From NCBI GenBank assembly GCA_025454525.1, contig JALOOG010000011.1, positions 1-62,193 of the forward strand: DNA of 62,193 nt. The letters run 5' to 3'. Positions 46,609-56,167 of this stretch are shown piece after piece. The position numbers were made by a program, and so were the translations under genes. Each line of letters starts with the position of its first letter. Position 1 is the first letter of the stretch. The notes beneath the pieces were generated by a model. The model saw only the letters and a list, made by a program, of their open reading frames with translations. It searched no databases and was not told the DNA's origin. The stretch is from Anaerolineae bacterium. Its GTDB lineage: Bacteria; Chloroflexota; Anaerolineae; Aggregatilineales; Phototrophicaceae.

Positions 46609-48000
46609 TTAATCCTCAATTTCGGAAAGATCAACAGGGATTCGTACAATAAAGCGTGTTTGTCCCGATTTTGAATGTAACTCAATGGTTCCTTTATGCC
46701 GTTGTACGATCCGGTAGGTAATATCCAAGCCTAAGCCTGTCCCTTTCCCGAATGCTTTGGTGGTGAAAAACGGCTCAAAGATCCGCGCTTGTTGATCTTG
46801 AGGGATACCCGGCCCATCATCGGTGATCTCCACCATAGCATAATCATTCTCGCAACGGGTGATCACATGGATCTGACCCTTGCCATCGGTTGCATCAATG
46901 GCGTTATCGATCAGATTCGTCCATACTTGGTTCAGTTCACCGCCATTTCCCATGATCTTCGGCAAATTTACATCATATTCACGGATCACCTCAACGTTTT
47001 TGAGCTTATGGTGGAGAACGCGCAAGGTGTTTTCTAATCCATGATTCAAATCAACTTCTTGTAACTTGCCTTGATCCATATAGGTATATTCTTTGATCGC
47101 CAATACAAGATCGGAGATCCGCGTCGAACTATCCTCAATTTCACGTAACAGAGCGGCGGTATTGAGTGCCAATTGTAACCAATCAAACACATCCGCTAAC
47201 CCATCTGCTGGAAACAGACCCGCTAACGTTTGCAACTGCTCTAACTCAATGCCAGCATCCACAAAGATCGGTGCGATCTCCCAACCATTTTTGATGCCAT
47301 GATCGTTTAACCAATCACCGATCTCATCTTCTAACTCACTCCGTTGAATTGGGGTCAAGGTGATCACTTGTTGATCACGCGCCATATCATAAGGCAGGGT
47401 CATCAAACTATGCAGTTGTGCATCATTTAACCCTAATCGACACAGATGTAATGTTTTGCGTTGTAGATCTGGCATGAGTTCATACAACGCCTGTGAGGAA
47501 CGTCGTGCAGCGGCCGAAGGATTGTTTAACTCATGCGCCAGACCCGCTGAAAATTTCCCCAACGCGGCCATTTTTTCGTTTTGAGTGACGGTGGTCGCAA
47601 AACCGCCCATACGCTCCGCGGCAATCCGTAACACTTTAATGCCCATAGCAGGAATATAGGTGAACATTTCACGAAAAGCGCGTTTATTGAATACAATCAA
47701 TCGTGAAGGACGGATCGCCTTTACCGTTACCATAGACGGTGTACCATTGAGGAGCGCTAATTCGCCTCCAATGATCCCGCGTGGCGTTGTCCCCATCACT
47801 TTCGGGACTCCATCAATCGTCCGTACCACTTGTAACTCACCTTCTAACACCACATAAAATTGTTCGGCTGGATCGCCTTCGCGGATAAAGTAATCGCCTA
47901 CCGCTAATTGACTTTCGACGGTGTTGTCGATCAACCACTGCAATTCATCGTCTGTTAGGATCTCAAACAACGGGATATGACTTAATTCACGTCTGTCCAT
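46609..48000 (-). CDS. Cyclic-nucleotide-binding-domain histidine kinase
   Basis: 463 residues. A cNMP-binding/CRP-like sensor domain (about 9-130, with GDYFIREGDPAEQFYVVLEG and GGELALLNGTP) is fused to a HisKA domain (His156 in AGLAHELNNPSAA) and an HATPase domain (VWTNLIDNAIDATDG, ITDDGPGIP, GKGTGLGLDITYRI). It is soluble with no membrane segment. Its ATG follows the stop of the receiver-oxidoreductase gene by 5 bp, so the two almost certainly form a two-component pair that links a nucleotide or redox signal to a flavoenzyme. Confidence 0.88.
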   Translation of the reverse strand: MDRRELSHIPLFEILTDDELQWLIDNTVESQLAVGDYFIREGDPAEQFYVVLEGELQVVRTIDGVPKVMGTTPRGIIGGELALLNGTPSMVTVKAIRPSRLIVFNKRAFREMFTYIPAMGIKVLRIAAERMGGFATTVTQNEKMAALGKFSAGLAHELNNPSAAARRSSQALYELMPDLQRKTLHLCRLGLNDAQLHSLMTLPYDMARDQQVITLTPIQRSELEDEIGDWLNDHGIKNGWEIAPIFVDAGIELEQLQTLAGLFPADGLADVFDWLQLALNTAALLREIEDSSTRISDLVLAIKEYTYMDQGKLQEVDLNHGLENTLRVLHHKLKNVEVIREYDVNLPKIMGNGGELNQVWTNLIDNAIDATDGKGQIHVITRCENDYAMVEITDDGPGIPQDQQARIFEPFFTTKAFGKGTGLGLDITYRIVQRHKGTIELHSKSGQTRFIVRIPVDLSEIED

Positions 48001-48005
48001 ACACC

Positions 48006-49670
48006 TTATCTAACCTCCGTCAAATACTGATGAATCAATTGCACCGCGATCGATCCCTCACCTACCGCCGAGGCCACACGTTTCACTGACTCTGCCCGTA
48101 CATCCCCTACGGCAAAGATCCCCGGCACACTGGTTTCCAAGAGATAGGGCGCACGTTCTAGCGTCCATCCTTTGGGCAACTTACCACCGCGAATCAATTG
48201 TGCGCCCGTGAGTAAAAATCCTTTTGAATCCATCTCAACCGCATAATTTAACCAATCGGTACACGGTTGCGCGCCGATAAAGATAAACAAACCTGAGGCC
48301 GGATGCGTCGTTTGTTCTCCGCTATCGAGATGACTCACCGTTACGGTTTCCAAGTGATCATTCCCACCCACGGCCGCAATTTCTGTCTCTAACCACACTT
48401 GGATATTCGGGGTATTGTGAATGCGATCAACCAAGTATTGGGACATTTTCGCCTCTAGCGAATTACCACGCACCAATAAGATCACTTCGGATGCAAATTC
48501 AGCTAAATACATGGCAGCCTGTCCGGCAGAGTTTCCCGCGCCGATAATAAACACGGGTTGGTCCTTACATGATACCGCTTCAGTATTCGACGCACCGTAA
48601 TAGACCCCTGCCCCGTTGAGTCGATCAATTCCATCTGCATTCAGCTTACGATATGTCAACCCCACTGACACCACTAAGGCATAACAAGTGACTTCACTTC
48701 CGTCTTTCAATTTCAAAATACGATAAGGGTCTTTCACCTCTAAACCGATCACCTCTTGGGGCGCAAGGATCTCCACCCCGAAACGCTTCGCTTGATCCAC
48801 CGCCCGCCGCGCAAGTTCACTCCCGCTAATACCGGACGGAAAACCAAGGTAATTTTCAATTTTTGAGCTTGTACCTGCTTGACCGCCCGGTGCTTGCCGT
48901 TCGATCATCACGGTGCGTAATCCTTCAGAGGCAGCATATACCGCAGCCGCTAGACCGGCCGGCCCACCTCCGACAATTGCTAGGTCATAAAATGTCTGTT
49001 CAGCACGGGTTTTAAGCCCAATCTTTTCGGCCACTTGAGCCACTGATGGCGCTTGTCCTACCTCGCCATCTGGATACAATAACAATGGCAACTTAGCCGC
49101 GGTTAATTGCAACTGCTGAAGCAGTTCGTGGGTTTCGGACTTTAATTCCACATCTAAGTATTGATACGGCACATGATTCCGCGCTAAAAAGTCCTTCAGT
49201 TCATGTGTCTCTGGCGACCATCGATGACCGACAATCCGTAGGCCTTCAAAGGGTGGGCGATACCCAGCCAACCAATCATCCAACAAGTCATCCAATACCG
49301 GATACAATTTTTCTTCCGGTGGATCCCAAGGTTTCAACAAATAGTGATGGATCGAAGCGGTGTTAATCGCCTGAATTGCGGCATCGGTATCGGCGTATGC
49401 GGTCAACAAGGCCCGTTTTGCATTCGGATAAAAGGGTAATGCTTCCGTCAAAAACTGAACCCCGTTTAATTGTGGCATCCGCTGATCTACTAGAAATAAC
49501 GCGATTGCTTCATTTCGGTGTTTCAATTCACGGACAGCCTCTAAGGCCGCTTGTCCCGAATCGGCACGAATAATCCGATAATTTTCGCCATATCGACGAC
49601 GTAAATCACGAGTGATCGCACTCAACACACTCGCATCATCATCAACCGCCATGATTACAGGTTTTGCCAT
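48006..49670 (-). CDS. Response-regulator receiver fused to thioredoxin-reductase-like flavoprotein
   Basis: 554 residues. An N-terminal receiver domain (1-125) has a complete site: acidic AVDDD, phospho-acceptor Asp62, Thr90 and Lys113. A thioredoxin/glutaredoxin-like linker follows (about 145-215), then an FAD/NAD(P) oxidoreductase (about 228-554) with FAD motif IVGGGPAGLA and NAD motif FIIGAGNSAG. The redox CxxC of thioredoxin reductases is absent; the position reads GVYYGASNTEA. The enzyme therefore cannot act by the classic dithiol route, and the electron acceptor is unknown. GAGGTG lies 6 nt before the ATG. The cognate kinase is encoded next. Confidence 0.88.
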   Translation of the reverse strand: MAKPVIMAVDDDASVLSAITRDLRRRYGENYRIIRADSGQAALEAVRELKHRNEAIALFLVDQRMPQLNGVQFLTEALPFYPNAKRALLTAYADTDAAIQAINTASIHHYLLKPWDPPEEKLYPVLDDLLDDWLAGYRPPFEGLRIVGHRWSPETHELKDFLARNHVPYQYLDVELKSETHELLQQLQLTAAKLPLLLYPDGEVGQAPSVAQVAEKIGLKTRAEQTFYDLAIVGGGPAGLAAAVYAASEGLRTVMIERQAPGGQAGTSSKIENYLGFPSGISGSELARRAVDQAKRFGVEILAPQEVIGLEVKDPYRILKLKDGSEVTCYALVVSVGLTYRKLNADGIDRLNGAGVYYGASNTEAVSCKDQPVFIIGAGNSAGQAAMYLAEFASEVILLVRGNSLEAKMSQYLVDRIHNTPNIQVWLETEIAAVGGNDHLETVTVSHLDSGEQTTHPASGLFIFIGAQPCTDWLNYAVEMDSKGFLLTGAQLIRGGKLPKGWTLERAPYLLETSVPGIFAVGDVRAESVKRVASAVGEGSIAVQLIHQYLTEVR

Positions 49671-49780
49671 GCGTTCACCTCGTTAAGTATTGTGAGTTTG
49701 CAGACAGACGTAGGATCACCTTGGTTCATTACAATCCGACCACGAAATCATCAAAATTTTATATACAGTTCTAACACAAG

Positions 49781-50455
49781 CTATTTTTCAAGGATCTTGT
49801 GTTTTTGGATATGTGCCATCACATGATTCAAGGTTTGTTCAGCATCCATTCCATCGGTTGCAATCGCCACCGCATCATCAGCCAATCGTAAGGGCGACTC
49901 GCGACGGGTGATGTCCTGCTCATCCCGTCGGCGCAAATTCTCCAACACTTCATCCTTAGTCAAGTTGGGATATTGCTGGAGCATCGCATTGAAACGGCGA
50001 TTGGCACGTTCTTCTAAACTGACTTGCAAAAAGAGTTTGAGATCAGCATCCGGCATAACAATCGTGCCAATATCGCGCCCAGCCAAGATCACCTTATCGC
50101 GTTGTGCAACTTCGGTTTGTACCCCTCGCACCACTTTTCGCACCGTTGGATAGGCCGCAATGACTGAAACAGTTTCATTGATCATATCGTTATGTAGATC
50201 ATCGGGAATGGGTTTACCGTTGATCGTCAAATGCAATTGATCGTTTTCATAGGAAACATTGAGTCGCATTTCCTCAACTGCCATGCCTAACGACATCGTA
50301 TCATAGGTTTCTAGCTCAATATTGAGCATTTCCCAAGTTACCGCACGGTACAAGGTTCCCGCATCTAAAAAGATATATCCGAGTTTTTCACCTAAACTTT
50401 TTCCAAGGGTGGTCTTACCACTCCCGGCAGCGCCATCTATCGCGATCCGCGCCAT
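49781..50455 (-). CDS. cmk: Cytidylate kinase
   Basis: Phosphorylates CMP and dCMP. P-loop IAIDGAAGSGKTTLGKSL at the N-terminus, substrate segment LDAGTLYRAVTWEML, the LAGRDIGTIVMPDADLKLFL stretch and the LID-like RRDEQDITRRESPL. The 224-residue length is normal. It lies downstream of argG, separated by a terminator, and starts with ATG 106 bp after argG's stop. Confidence 0.95.
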   Translation of the reverse strand: MARIAIDGAAGSGKTTLGKSLGEKLGYIFLDAGTLYRAVTWEMLNIELETYDTMSLGMAVEEMRLNVSYENDQLHLTINGKPIPDDLHNDMINETVSVIAAYPTVRKVVRGVQTEVAQRDKVILAGRDIGTIVMPDADLKLFLQVSLEERANRRFNAMLQQYPNLTKDEVLENLRRRDEQDITRRESPLRLADDAVAIATDGMDAEQTLNHVMAHIQKHKILEK

Positions 50456-50483
50456 TCATTTACTCCTTGGGCTGTTACAAAAA

Positions 50484-50501
50484 GAGAGCCTAACGGCTCT
50501 C
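50484..50501 (-). terminator. Terminator after argG
   Basis: 7-bp stem GAGAGCC / GGCTCTC with 4-nt loop, followed on the minus strand by TTTTTG. Confidence 0.85.
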
Positions 50502-50561
50502 AATTCTATAAGGATATGAAGCTGAAACCAAACTCTGATGACATTCCGCGTCCATTTTGGC

Positions 50562-51839
50562 TTAATCACGCTTAAAAGCGCTGTAATCTGGGGTATCAAC
50601 CGGGCTAATTTTCCCACCTTCAAGGTTAAGCATCGCTTCAACTTTCATCGGTAAGCCAAACAAGGTGATAAATCCTTCTGCATCTTTTTGATTATACACA
50701 TCTTCTTCACCAAAGGACGCATAATCTTCACGGTACAAGCTGAATGGGCTTTTGCGCCCCGCGACGATCACATTACCCTTGTACAGTTTGAGACGCACTG
50801 TGCCAGTAACCAATTGTTGCGTGACTTGGACAAATGCGTCTAAAGACTCACGCAAGCGCGTATACCACATGCCATTGTACACTAATTCCGCATATTTGAC
50901 CGCGATAAAGTCTTTATAGTGCATCGTGTGTTTGTCTAAACAAATGCTCTCTAATACTTGATGCGCCCGCCGAATCACCGTGCCAGCAGGTGTTTCATAG
51001 ACTCCGCGGCTTTTCATGCCAACCAAGCGATTTTCAACAATATCCACCCGTCCAACTCCATGACGGCCCGCAATCTGATTCAACCGTTGGAATAATTCGA
51101 CCGCGGACGGTGTCTCTCCATTCAAGCTGACCGGATAGCCTTTTTCAAAGCCAATTTCGATGTATTCAGGGGTTTCGGGTGCGCTTTCGGGACTGGTAGA
51201 CATCTGAAACATCGCTTCTTCCGGTTCATTCCACGGATTTTCCAGTAGACCGCCTTCATGACTGAGATGAAACAGGTTGCGATCACGGCTATAGATCGAT
51301 TTTTCCGTGGCCGTCACCGGAACTTGATGTGCGGCCGCATAAGCCAACGCATCTTGACGGCTGCGAATATGCCATTCACGCCACGGGGCGATCACTTTCA
51401 ATTTGGGGTTTAAGGCCATCGCGGTTAACTCAAAGCGCACTTGATCGTTGCCTTTACCGGTACAACCATGTGCGATCGCGTCTGCGCCTTCGCGTTCTGC
51501 AACTTCAACGAGATGTTTTGCGATCAATGGCCGCGCAAATGACGTTCCTAACAGATATTCACGTTCGTAAACCGCCCCCGCTTGCATTGTTGGAAACACA
51601 AAATCACGTAAAAATTCTTCACGTAGATCGCGGATATAGAGTTTACTCGCCCCAGAACGTAAGGCCTTTTCTTCAAGTCCGTCAAGTTCCTCTTCTTGTC
51701 CCAGATCGGCAGTGAAACAGATCACCTCGCATTGATAGTTTTCGCGCAACCATGGCACAATCACCGACGTGTCTAACCCGCCGCTGTAAGCCAATACCAC
51801 TTTATTGATCGCTTTGTGCGTCATACCCGTTGACTTCAC
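50562..51839 (-). CDS. argG: Argininosuccinate synthase
   Basis: ATP-dependent ligation of citrulline and aspartate. The P-loop-like [16 protein letters not shown] is near the N-terminus, and [15 protein letters not shown] and [12 protein letters not shown] are conserved substrate segments. 425 residues. The start GTG at 51837-51839 overlaps the upstream gene's TGA by 4 bp (GTGA), which supports coupling; an ATG 15 bp further in is an alternative. A terminator follows. Confidence 0.96.
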   Translation of the reverse strand: MKSTGMTHKAINKVVLAYSGGLDTSVIVPWLRENYQCEVICFTADLGQEEELDGLEEKALRSGASKLYIRDLREEFLRDFVFPTMQAGAVYEREYLLGTSFARPLIAKHLVEVAEREGADAIAHGCTGKGNDQVRFELTAMALNPKLKVIAPWREWHIRSRQDALAYAAAHQVPVTATEKSIYSRDRNLFHLSHEGGLLENPWNEPEEAMFQMSTSPESAPETPEYIEIGFEKGYPVSLNGETPSAVELFQRLNQIAGRHGVGRVDIVENRLVGMKSRGVYETPAGTVIRRAHQVLESICLDKHTMHYKDFIAVKYAELVYNGMWYTRLRESLDAFVQVTQQLVTGTVRLKLYKGNVIVAGRKSPFSLYREDYASFGEEDVYNQKDAEGFITLFGLPMKVEAMLNLEGGKISPVDTPDYSAFKRD

Positions 51840-52288
51840 TTTCTTTGTGTGCGTTGCTGTTCATCATCAAAATATTCGATTTCACCGTCTGGCCCAACTG
51901 TCGCATTGTCCAGATCGACTTCCTCACGTTTTTGCTTGCCATAAAGCACGTTGTCCATCATGCGCTGACTCATCACCCGCGCAAAGGCTTGCGCCCGCAA
52001 TTGACGATCCCCAATTCCCAGATCCATCAACAAGGCAATGAATTGAAAAAAGAGTCCCATCGCCCAACCCAAAGACGGTAGGAAAGCCGCTAAAAACAAG
52101 GTGTCGGACATTGATTCGGATAACTGTTCTAATCCTGGCGTAGAGGCAATTCCCCCCCATACTAGGGATATAAAAACGACAAACATCAACAAATTTACGC
52201 CCAAAAACACCATTTTACTCACCCGTTTTTGCCGTCGAAGTTCTTCCTCAATCTGTTGACGTAATGCCTCTTGATCCATTGAATTCAT
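51836..52288 (-). CDS. Small membrane protein, 2TM-domain-like
   Basis: 150 residues. A charged N-terminal helix ([16 protein letters not shown]) precedes two hydrophobic segments ([18 protein letters not shown] and a second around 80-100) and a polar C-terminal tail rich in Glu and Asp. The layout resembles 2TM domain proteins, which have unknown function. I choose the ATG at 52288 for its GGGAG ribosome site 6 nt upstream; a longer frame to 52390 runs through the previous terminator. Its stop overlaps the argG start. Confidence 0.65.
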   Translation of the reverse strand: MNSMDQEALRQQIEEELRRQKRVSKMVFLGVNLLMFVVFISLVWGGIASTPGLEQLSESMSDTLFLAAFLPSLGWAMGLFFQFIALLMDLGIGDRQLRAQAFARVMSQRMMDNVLYGKQKREEVDLDNATVGPDGEIEYFDDEQQRTQRK

Positions 52289-52311
52289 GATGGACTCCCA
52301 TAAAATTAAAA

Positions 52312-52335
52312 AACCCCGTTTTGAGTATCGGGGTT
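52312..52335 (-). terminator. Terminator after the PA14/SH3 gene
   Basis: 7-bp stem AACCCCG / CGGGGTT, 10-nt loop, followed on the minus strand by TTTTTAATTTT. Confidence 0.85.
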
Positions 52336-52415
52336 CTGTACGTTTCGCACAAACATTTGTTGCGAAAGTCACAAAATCGGAGCGCAACACGGGTTACGCC
52401 CCGATCACTTGATGC

Positions 52416-53780
52416 TTATTGCACCGGAATTTGATCGAAGATCACCACACCGCGCACAAACCGGGCCGAAACCCAACCGCTCACGCCATTGTAGTTCACC
52501 CGATACCACGAATTGTCCCCCGTCCGTCCGACCACTTGCATAGAAGCCCCACGCGGGATCACCAACACACGATCGCCTTCCGTAGATGCAGATGGACGTA
52601 AATTGAGGTTAAACGTCGCGCTCACGGTGTTCGCCGCAGGTTGCGTCGGAGTCCCGGGTAATGGGCTTTCCCCTACCACTGGCACCGCACCCGCATTGAT
52701 CGGGGTGATAAATGCTCCGCTCACCCACCCTAACACGCCATTGACGTTCACTTGCCACCATGTCCCCGCTTGATTCTTCCCGACGATCGGATAAGTTTCA
52801 CCACGCCGAATCTTGGTGAGAATCTGGGTGTTGACACTAGAAGGTGCATTACGGACATTAAGCGTACCCGCTGTCACCGTTGCTGTTGCTGTGGTGGGTG
52901 CAGTGGGTGTGGTCGGGGCATTGGTCGGGCCGGTAAATTGGAAATTGATAAACGCACCAAAGCCCGCCTCAAAGTATTCAACAACGATCGTTGTCGGGCC
53001 TCCCGGTAAAGTGAACCCGGCTGTATACCCCTGCCCCGTGGCTAAACGCCATTCATTGATATAGGCGATCCCATTGACAAACACCCGTACCCCGTCATCC
53101 GCATTCACTTGGATAAAGTAATCGCCGGGTGCAAGGTTGCGCGTGGTCGTCCAACGCACCGAGAAGTTATCCGCTGGAATCCCGCTGATCGCCGGCCCAC
53201 CTAACCCCCAATTGCGTGAAGGATCCGACTCGTTAACCGTAGCCACAGGTGAACCTTGCAAGTTGGGGTTGTTATAGTATTGCGCTAACCATGATCCCCC
53301 TGTACTTGGTACGGTTGAGAGGTTGATCCATGAAAGTTTTAGAAACGCATTACCCGTCACTTCCCGATAATCCAACTGCACGGTATGAGATCCCTCGGTG
53401 AGTTGTACATCAACCGTGCGAGTCGCTCCGGGGGTGGGATCATCAAAAGTATAGATCAATGAACGTTGATCGATCCCCAACTGGAAAGCATCATCGGCGA
53501 TGATCGTAAAACGATAGTTGCCAGCCGTGAAAAAAATGTCCGCTGTAAACCGCGCCGAAAAGTTATCCGCCGGAATCCCAGTGACTGGGCGACCCGTTCC
53601 CCAATCGAAATTGATCTCGCTGTAGGTGGTTTGGACTGAGGGGGGATCAGCCAAAAATGGATTGTTGAAAAACGACGCATTCCAAGTCGCCGTCTGCGCT
53701 TGTACAGGATGATGCAGGCTACCGAAACCGAATACTAGCACCAAGGCAAGTAAAGGAAGCCCAAAGAACACACGTTGCAT
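52416..53780 (-). CDS. Exported protein with two PA14-like and two SH3 domains
   Basis: 454 residues with a signal peptide (LLALVLVFGFG, cleavage near VQAQ). Two PA14-like domains (about 30-150 and 165-285) share 'W.A.FFNNP..' starts, 'GIPADNFSxR(F/W)T' and 'DDAFQLGI/DDGVRVFVNG' strands; PA14 modules bind glycans. A Thr/Pro/Ala linker is followed by two bacterial SH3_3 domains (LNVRNAPSSVNTQIL and LNLRPSASTEGDRVL starts), which often bind cell-wall peptides. It is probably a cell-surface or cell-wall attachment protein. Confidence 0.88.
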   Translation of the reverse strand: MQRVFFGLPLLALVLVFGFGSLHHPVQAQTATWNASFFNNPFLADPPSVQTTYSEINFDWGTGRPVTGIPADNFSARFTADIFFTAGNYRFTIIADDAFQLGIDQRSLIYTFDDPTPGATRTVDVQLTEGSHTVQLDYREVTGNAFLKLSWINLSTVPSTGGSWLAQYYNNPNLQGSPVATVNESDPSRNWGLGGPAISGIPADNFSVRWTTTRNLAPGDYFIQVNADDGVRVFVNGIAYINEWRLATGQGYTAGFTLPGGPTTIVVEYFEAGFGAFINFQFTGPTNAPTTPTAPTTATATVTAGTLNVRNAPSSVNTQILTKIRRGETYPIVGKNQAGTWWQVNVNGVLGWVSGAFITPINAGAVPVVGESPLPGTPTQPAANTVSATFNLNLRPSASTEGDRVLVIPRGASMQVVGRTGDNSWYRVNYNGVSGWVSARFVRGVVIFDQIPVQ

Positions 53781-53909
53781 AGAAGATTGACCTTTCCACT
53801 GTTAAACGATGATCTGCAATACTTGTTACAGACCAAGTTACACTTGATTCATTGTATCATAGTCAAGGGATGATTTTCTAGCATGTTTACCCTACGATTA
53901 CCCTACGAT

Positions 53910-54491
53910 TCAGTCTTGCTTATCTTGATCTTGGGCGATCTTGCTGGAAAGCGGTTGTTGTTGATCGCGATATTTTGCTTCGGCCTTCTTCCAATAAGGT
54001 ACTTCTACCGGAGATGACAACGGCTCAAAAGTCAAGGAACAGACGCGCATCCCTGAATATAACGCCACAGGCATTTGACCATGATTTGCTAACTCTAACA
54101 CGATCCGTCCGCGCCAACCGGGGTCGATCACATTCGCTGTAGCGTGAACGATGATGCCCAAGCGACCTAAACTACTCCGCCCTTCCAATCGTGCCACAAT
54201 ATCATCGGGTAACTCCACCCATTCAAGGGTGATACCTAAAACAAAACTGTTCGGATGTAATACAAACGGTTGATCATCCTCTACGGTAAGTGTTTTCATG
54301 ATGTCACGGGCTTGTAGGCCATCACGCACATCAATGTAGGGGTGTTTGTTGTACTCAAATACGCTAAACTCATGGCTAAGCCGAAGGTCTAATGAACACG
54401 ATCCTAACTGTGTCGTAAGATCCGGAGCGGGATTTAGGCTGATTTTGCCTTCATTTAACAGGCGTTTGATGTCACGATCTGAATAAATCAT
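53910..54491 (-). CDS. dcd: dCTP deaminase
   Basis: dUTPase-superfamily enzyme that makes dUTP from dCTP (or dUMP if bifunctional). 193 residues. It has the conserved ARLEGRSSLGRLGIIVHATA with the catalytic Glu region and the VIDPGWRGRIVLELAN strand. The C-terminal tail is Gln/Asp-rich. It stands alone, with about 130 bp before the PA14/SH3 gene and the repeat region upstream. Confidence 0.94.
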   Translation of the reverse strand: MIYSDRDIKRLLNEGKISLNPAPDLTTQLGSCSLDLRLSHEFSVFEYNKHPYIDVRDGLQARDIMKTLTVEDDQPFVLHPNSFVLGITLEWVELPDDIVARLEGRSSLGRLGIIVHATANVIDPGWRGRIVLELANHGQMPVALYSGMRVCSLTFEPLSSPVEVPYWKKAEAKYRDQQQPLSSKIAQDQDKQD

Positions 54492-54555
54492 AAGTCGTTT
54501 CCAAAGATGAAAAAAAGCGATTATATCCGATCAAAGAGCAACTCAGCAGAGCAAT

Positions 54556-54779
54556 CGGCGGCGGCAGAGGTAGCGGCTAACGTAAAAATTTTTTCGGCGA
54601 CAGCGGCAACGTTGTTAGGTTGGTTGTAATAGTCAGCGCTCAAATATCGAATAGCAAAAATCATCTCTAAGGCTAAACAGCGTGTTCATCAGATACCCCT
54701 TTTGTATGAGATCGATCGTGTTAGCTGAAGTATAGTACAGATGAGCGAAAAAGTCGTAACAAATGTCCCGAGTTTCCAT
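54556..54779. repeat. Copy B of the long interspersed repeat (about 224 bp)
   Basis: Homologous to 10091-10318 along its length, including the block ending GTAACAAATGTCCCG. It follows dcd and is immediately followed by 26-bp tandem units and MITE-like element B. The hydrophobic peptide frame of copy A is broken by stops here. Confidence 0.6.
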
Positions 54780-54986
54780 TTGAAAATACAAACGTTACGA
54801 TCTAAAGTAGGTATAGAAACGTTTTTTGCGTCCAACCCCACCCTAGCCCTCACCCATGTATGGAGAGGGAACTGGCCCGCTTAAGATGAGCTGCTGCATC
54901 TCCATGGGTGGGATACTTTCCTGAGATTACTTAATTGAAAATACAAACGTTACAATCTAGTTGAAAATACAAACGTTGCAATCTAG
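54780..54986. repeat. Three 26-bp tandem units split by element B
   Basis: Units at 54780-54805, 54935-54960 and 54961-54986 begin TTGAAAATACAAACGTT and differ at two or three bases. Units 1 and 2 would be contiguous but for the 126-bp element plus a duplicated TAA. Confidence 0.8.
54806..54931. mobile_element. 126-bp MITE-like element, copy B
   Basis: Same length as copies A and C. About 90 percent identical to C by hand alignment (13 mismatches). The right end CTTTCCTGAGATTACT is the exact inverse of copy A's left end; its own left end (AGTAGGTATAGAAACG) has diverged. Flanked by TAA on both sides (54803-54805 and 54932-54934). Inserted at the boundary between 26-bp repeat units. Confidence 0.8.
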
Positions 54987-55012
54987 ACAGATTATCAAGC
55001 CAATAAGGTCAA

Positions 55013-56032
55013 ATGATGCTCTCTTCACAAAGTTACTTTCAATTTACCCCTGATCTACTGATCTGTCGTCTGTTAAATGGATTATGGCAGGTTTCCGGCG
55101 CACATGGCGCAATCGATTCCCGTAAAGCGATCCCGGAGATGCTTGATTATCATCAAGATGGTTTTATCACTTGGGATCTGGCTGATCATTATGGGCCGGC
55201 CGAGGAATTTATTGGGCAGTTCCGAAAAGCTTTAGGTGATCACTTCGGTGTAGCGGCCCTTGAACGATCACAAGCGTTTACCAAATGGGTACCCCAACCT
55301 GCACCGATCACCCCTGTCATGGTAGAAAATGCGATCAATCGCTCACGTCAACGGATGGGAGTCGAAAGCTTGGATCTGGTACAGTTTCATTGGTGGGAAT
55401 ACCGTTTTCCGGGTTACTTAGAAGCGTTGGATCAGATGAACACACTCCGTAAACGCGGTTGGATCAAACATCTCGCTCTCACCAATTTTGATACCTCCCA
55501 TTTACAAGAGATCGTTGAACATGGGATTCCGATCGTCTCTAACCAAGTGCAATTTTCGATCATTGATCGCCGTCCAGAAGCCTTGATGATCCCGTATTGT
55601 CAAACTCAAAAGATCACGCTCTTGACCTATGGGACGCTATGCGGTGGTTTGCTCTCTGAACGTTATTGGCAAGCCTCTGAACCCCGTCCAGATCAATTGA
55701 ACACCGCCAGCTTACGCAAATACAAAAATATGATCGATGCGTGGGGTGGATGGAATTTGTTTCAAGAACTGCTCACCGTGTTAAAGCGGTTGGCTGATCG
55801 CTATGGCGTGAGTATCGCGAACATCGCAACTCGTTACATCTTAGATAAGCCTCAAGTGGCGGGGGTGATCATCGGTACACGCTTGGGAATCCAAGAACAT
55901 CGCCAAGACAACGCACGGGTCTTTTCATTTACACTGAGCGCAGATGATCTCGCTCAAATTCATCAAATAACAGCACATTCCCGCGATCTGATGAGGCGAA
56001 TCGGGGATTGTGGGGACGAATATCGTCGTTAA
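55013..56032 (+). CDS. Aldo/keto reductase family protein
   Basis: 339-residue (beta/alpha)8 oxidoreductase of the AKR superfamily, probably using NADPH. The catalytic tetrad can be located: Asp in TWDLADHYGPAEEFIG, Tyr in the same segment, Lys in AFTKWVP and His in LVQFHWWEY. The cofactor-binding IIGTRLGIQEHRQDN is near the C-terminus. The substrate is unknown. AAGG precedes the ATG. The gene lies between two copies of the 126-bp element (B and C), so it might be a transferred segment, though codon use looks like the neighbours'. Confidence 0.88.
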   Translation: MMLSSQSYFQFTPDLLICRLLNGLWQVSGAHGAIDSRKAIPEMLDYHQDGFITWDLADHYGPAEEFIGQFRKALGDHFGVAALERSQAFTKWVPQPAPITPVMVENAINRSRQRMGVESLDLVQFHWWEYRFPGYLEALDQMNTLRKRGWIKHLALTNFDTSHLQEIVEHGIPIVSNQVQFSIIDRRPEALMIPYCQTQKITLLTYGTLCGGLLSERYWQASEPRPDQLNTASLRKYKNMIDAWGGWNLFQELLTVLKRLADRYGVSIANIATRYILDKPQVAGVIIGTRLGIQEHRQDNARVFSFTLSADDLAQIHQITAHSRDLMRRIGDCGDEYRR

Positions 56033-56071
56033 CTTTATCAATCTAGACGGAAGAGCGGGTAAAAAGCCTTC

Positions 56072-56167
56072 GTAGGTACAGAAGTAGGTACAGAAGTAGG
56101 TATAGAAGTAGGTATAGAAGTAGGTACAGAAGTAGGTATAGAAGTAGTTACAAAAGTAGGTACAGAA
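56072..56167. repeat. Eight-unit 12-bp tandem array
   Basis: Eight consecutive copies of GTAGGTAYAGAA (unit 7 reads GTAGTTACAAAA). The unit equals positions 2-13 of element copies B and C, and the last unit is the left end of element C. Probably an expansion of the element's left terminus. Confidence 0.85.

Noticed and set aside
52752-53064. Plus-strand Cys/Gly/Val-rich ORFs
   Set aside because: Reverse-strand shadow of the Thr/Ala/Pro linker of the PA14/SH3 protein.
54780-54986. Short CRISPR array
   Set aside because: Units are directly contiguous 26-mers with no variable spacers; the only gap is the 126-bp element with a target duplication.
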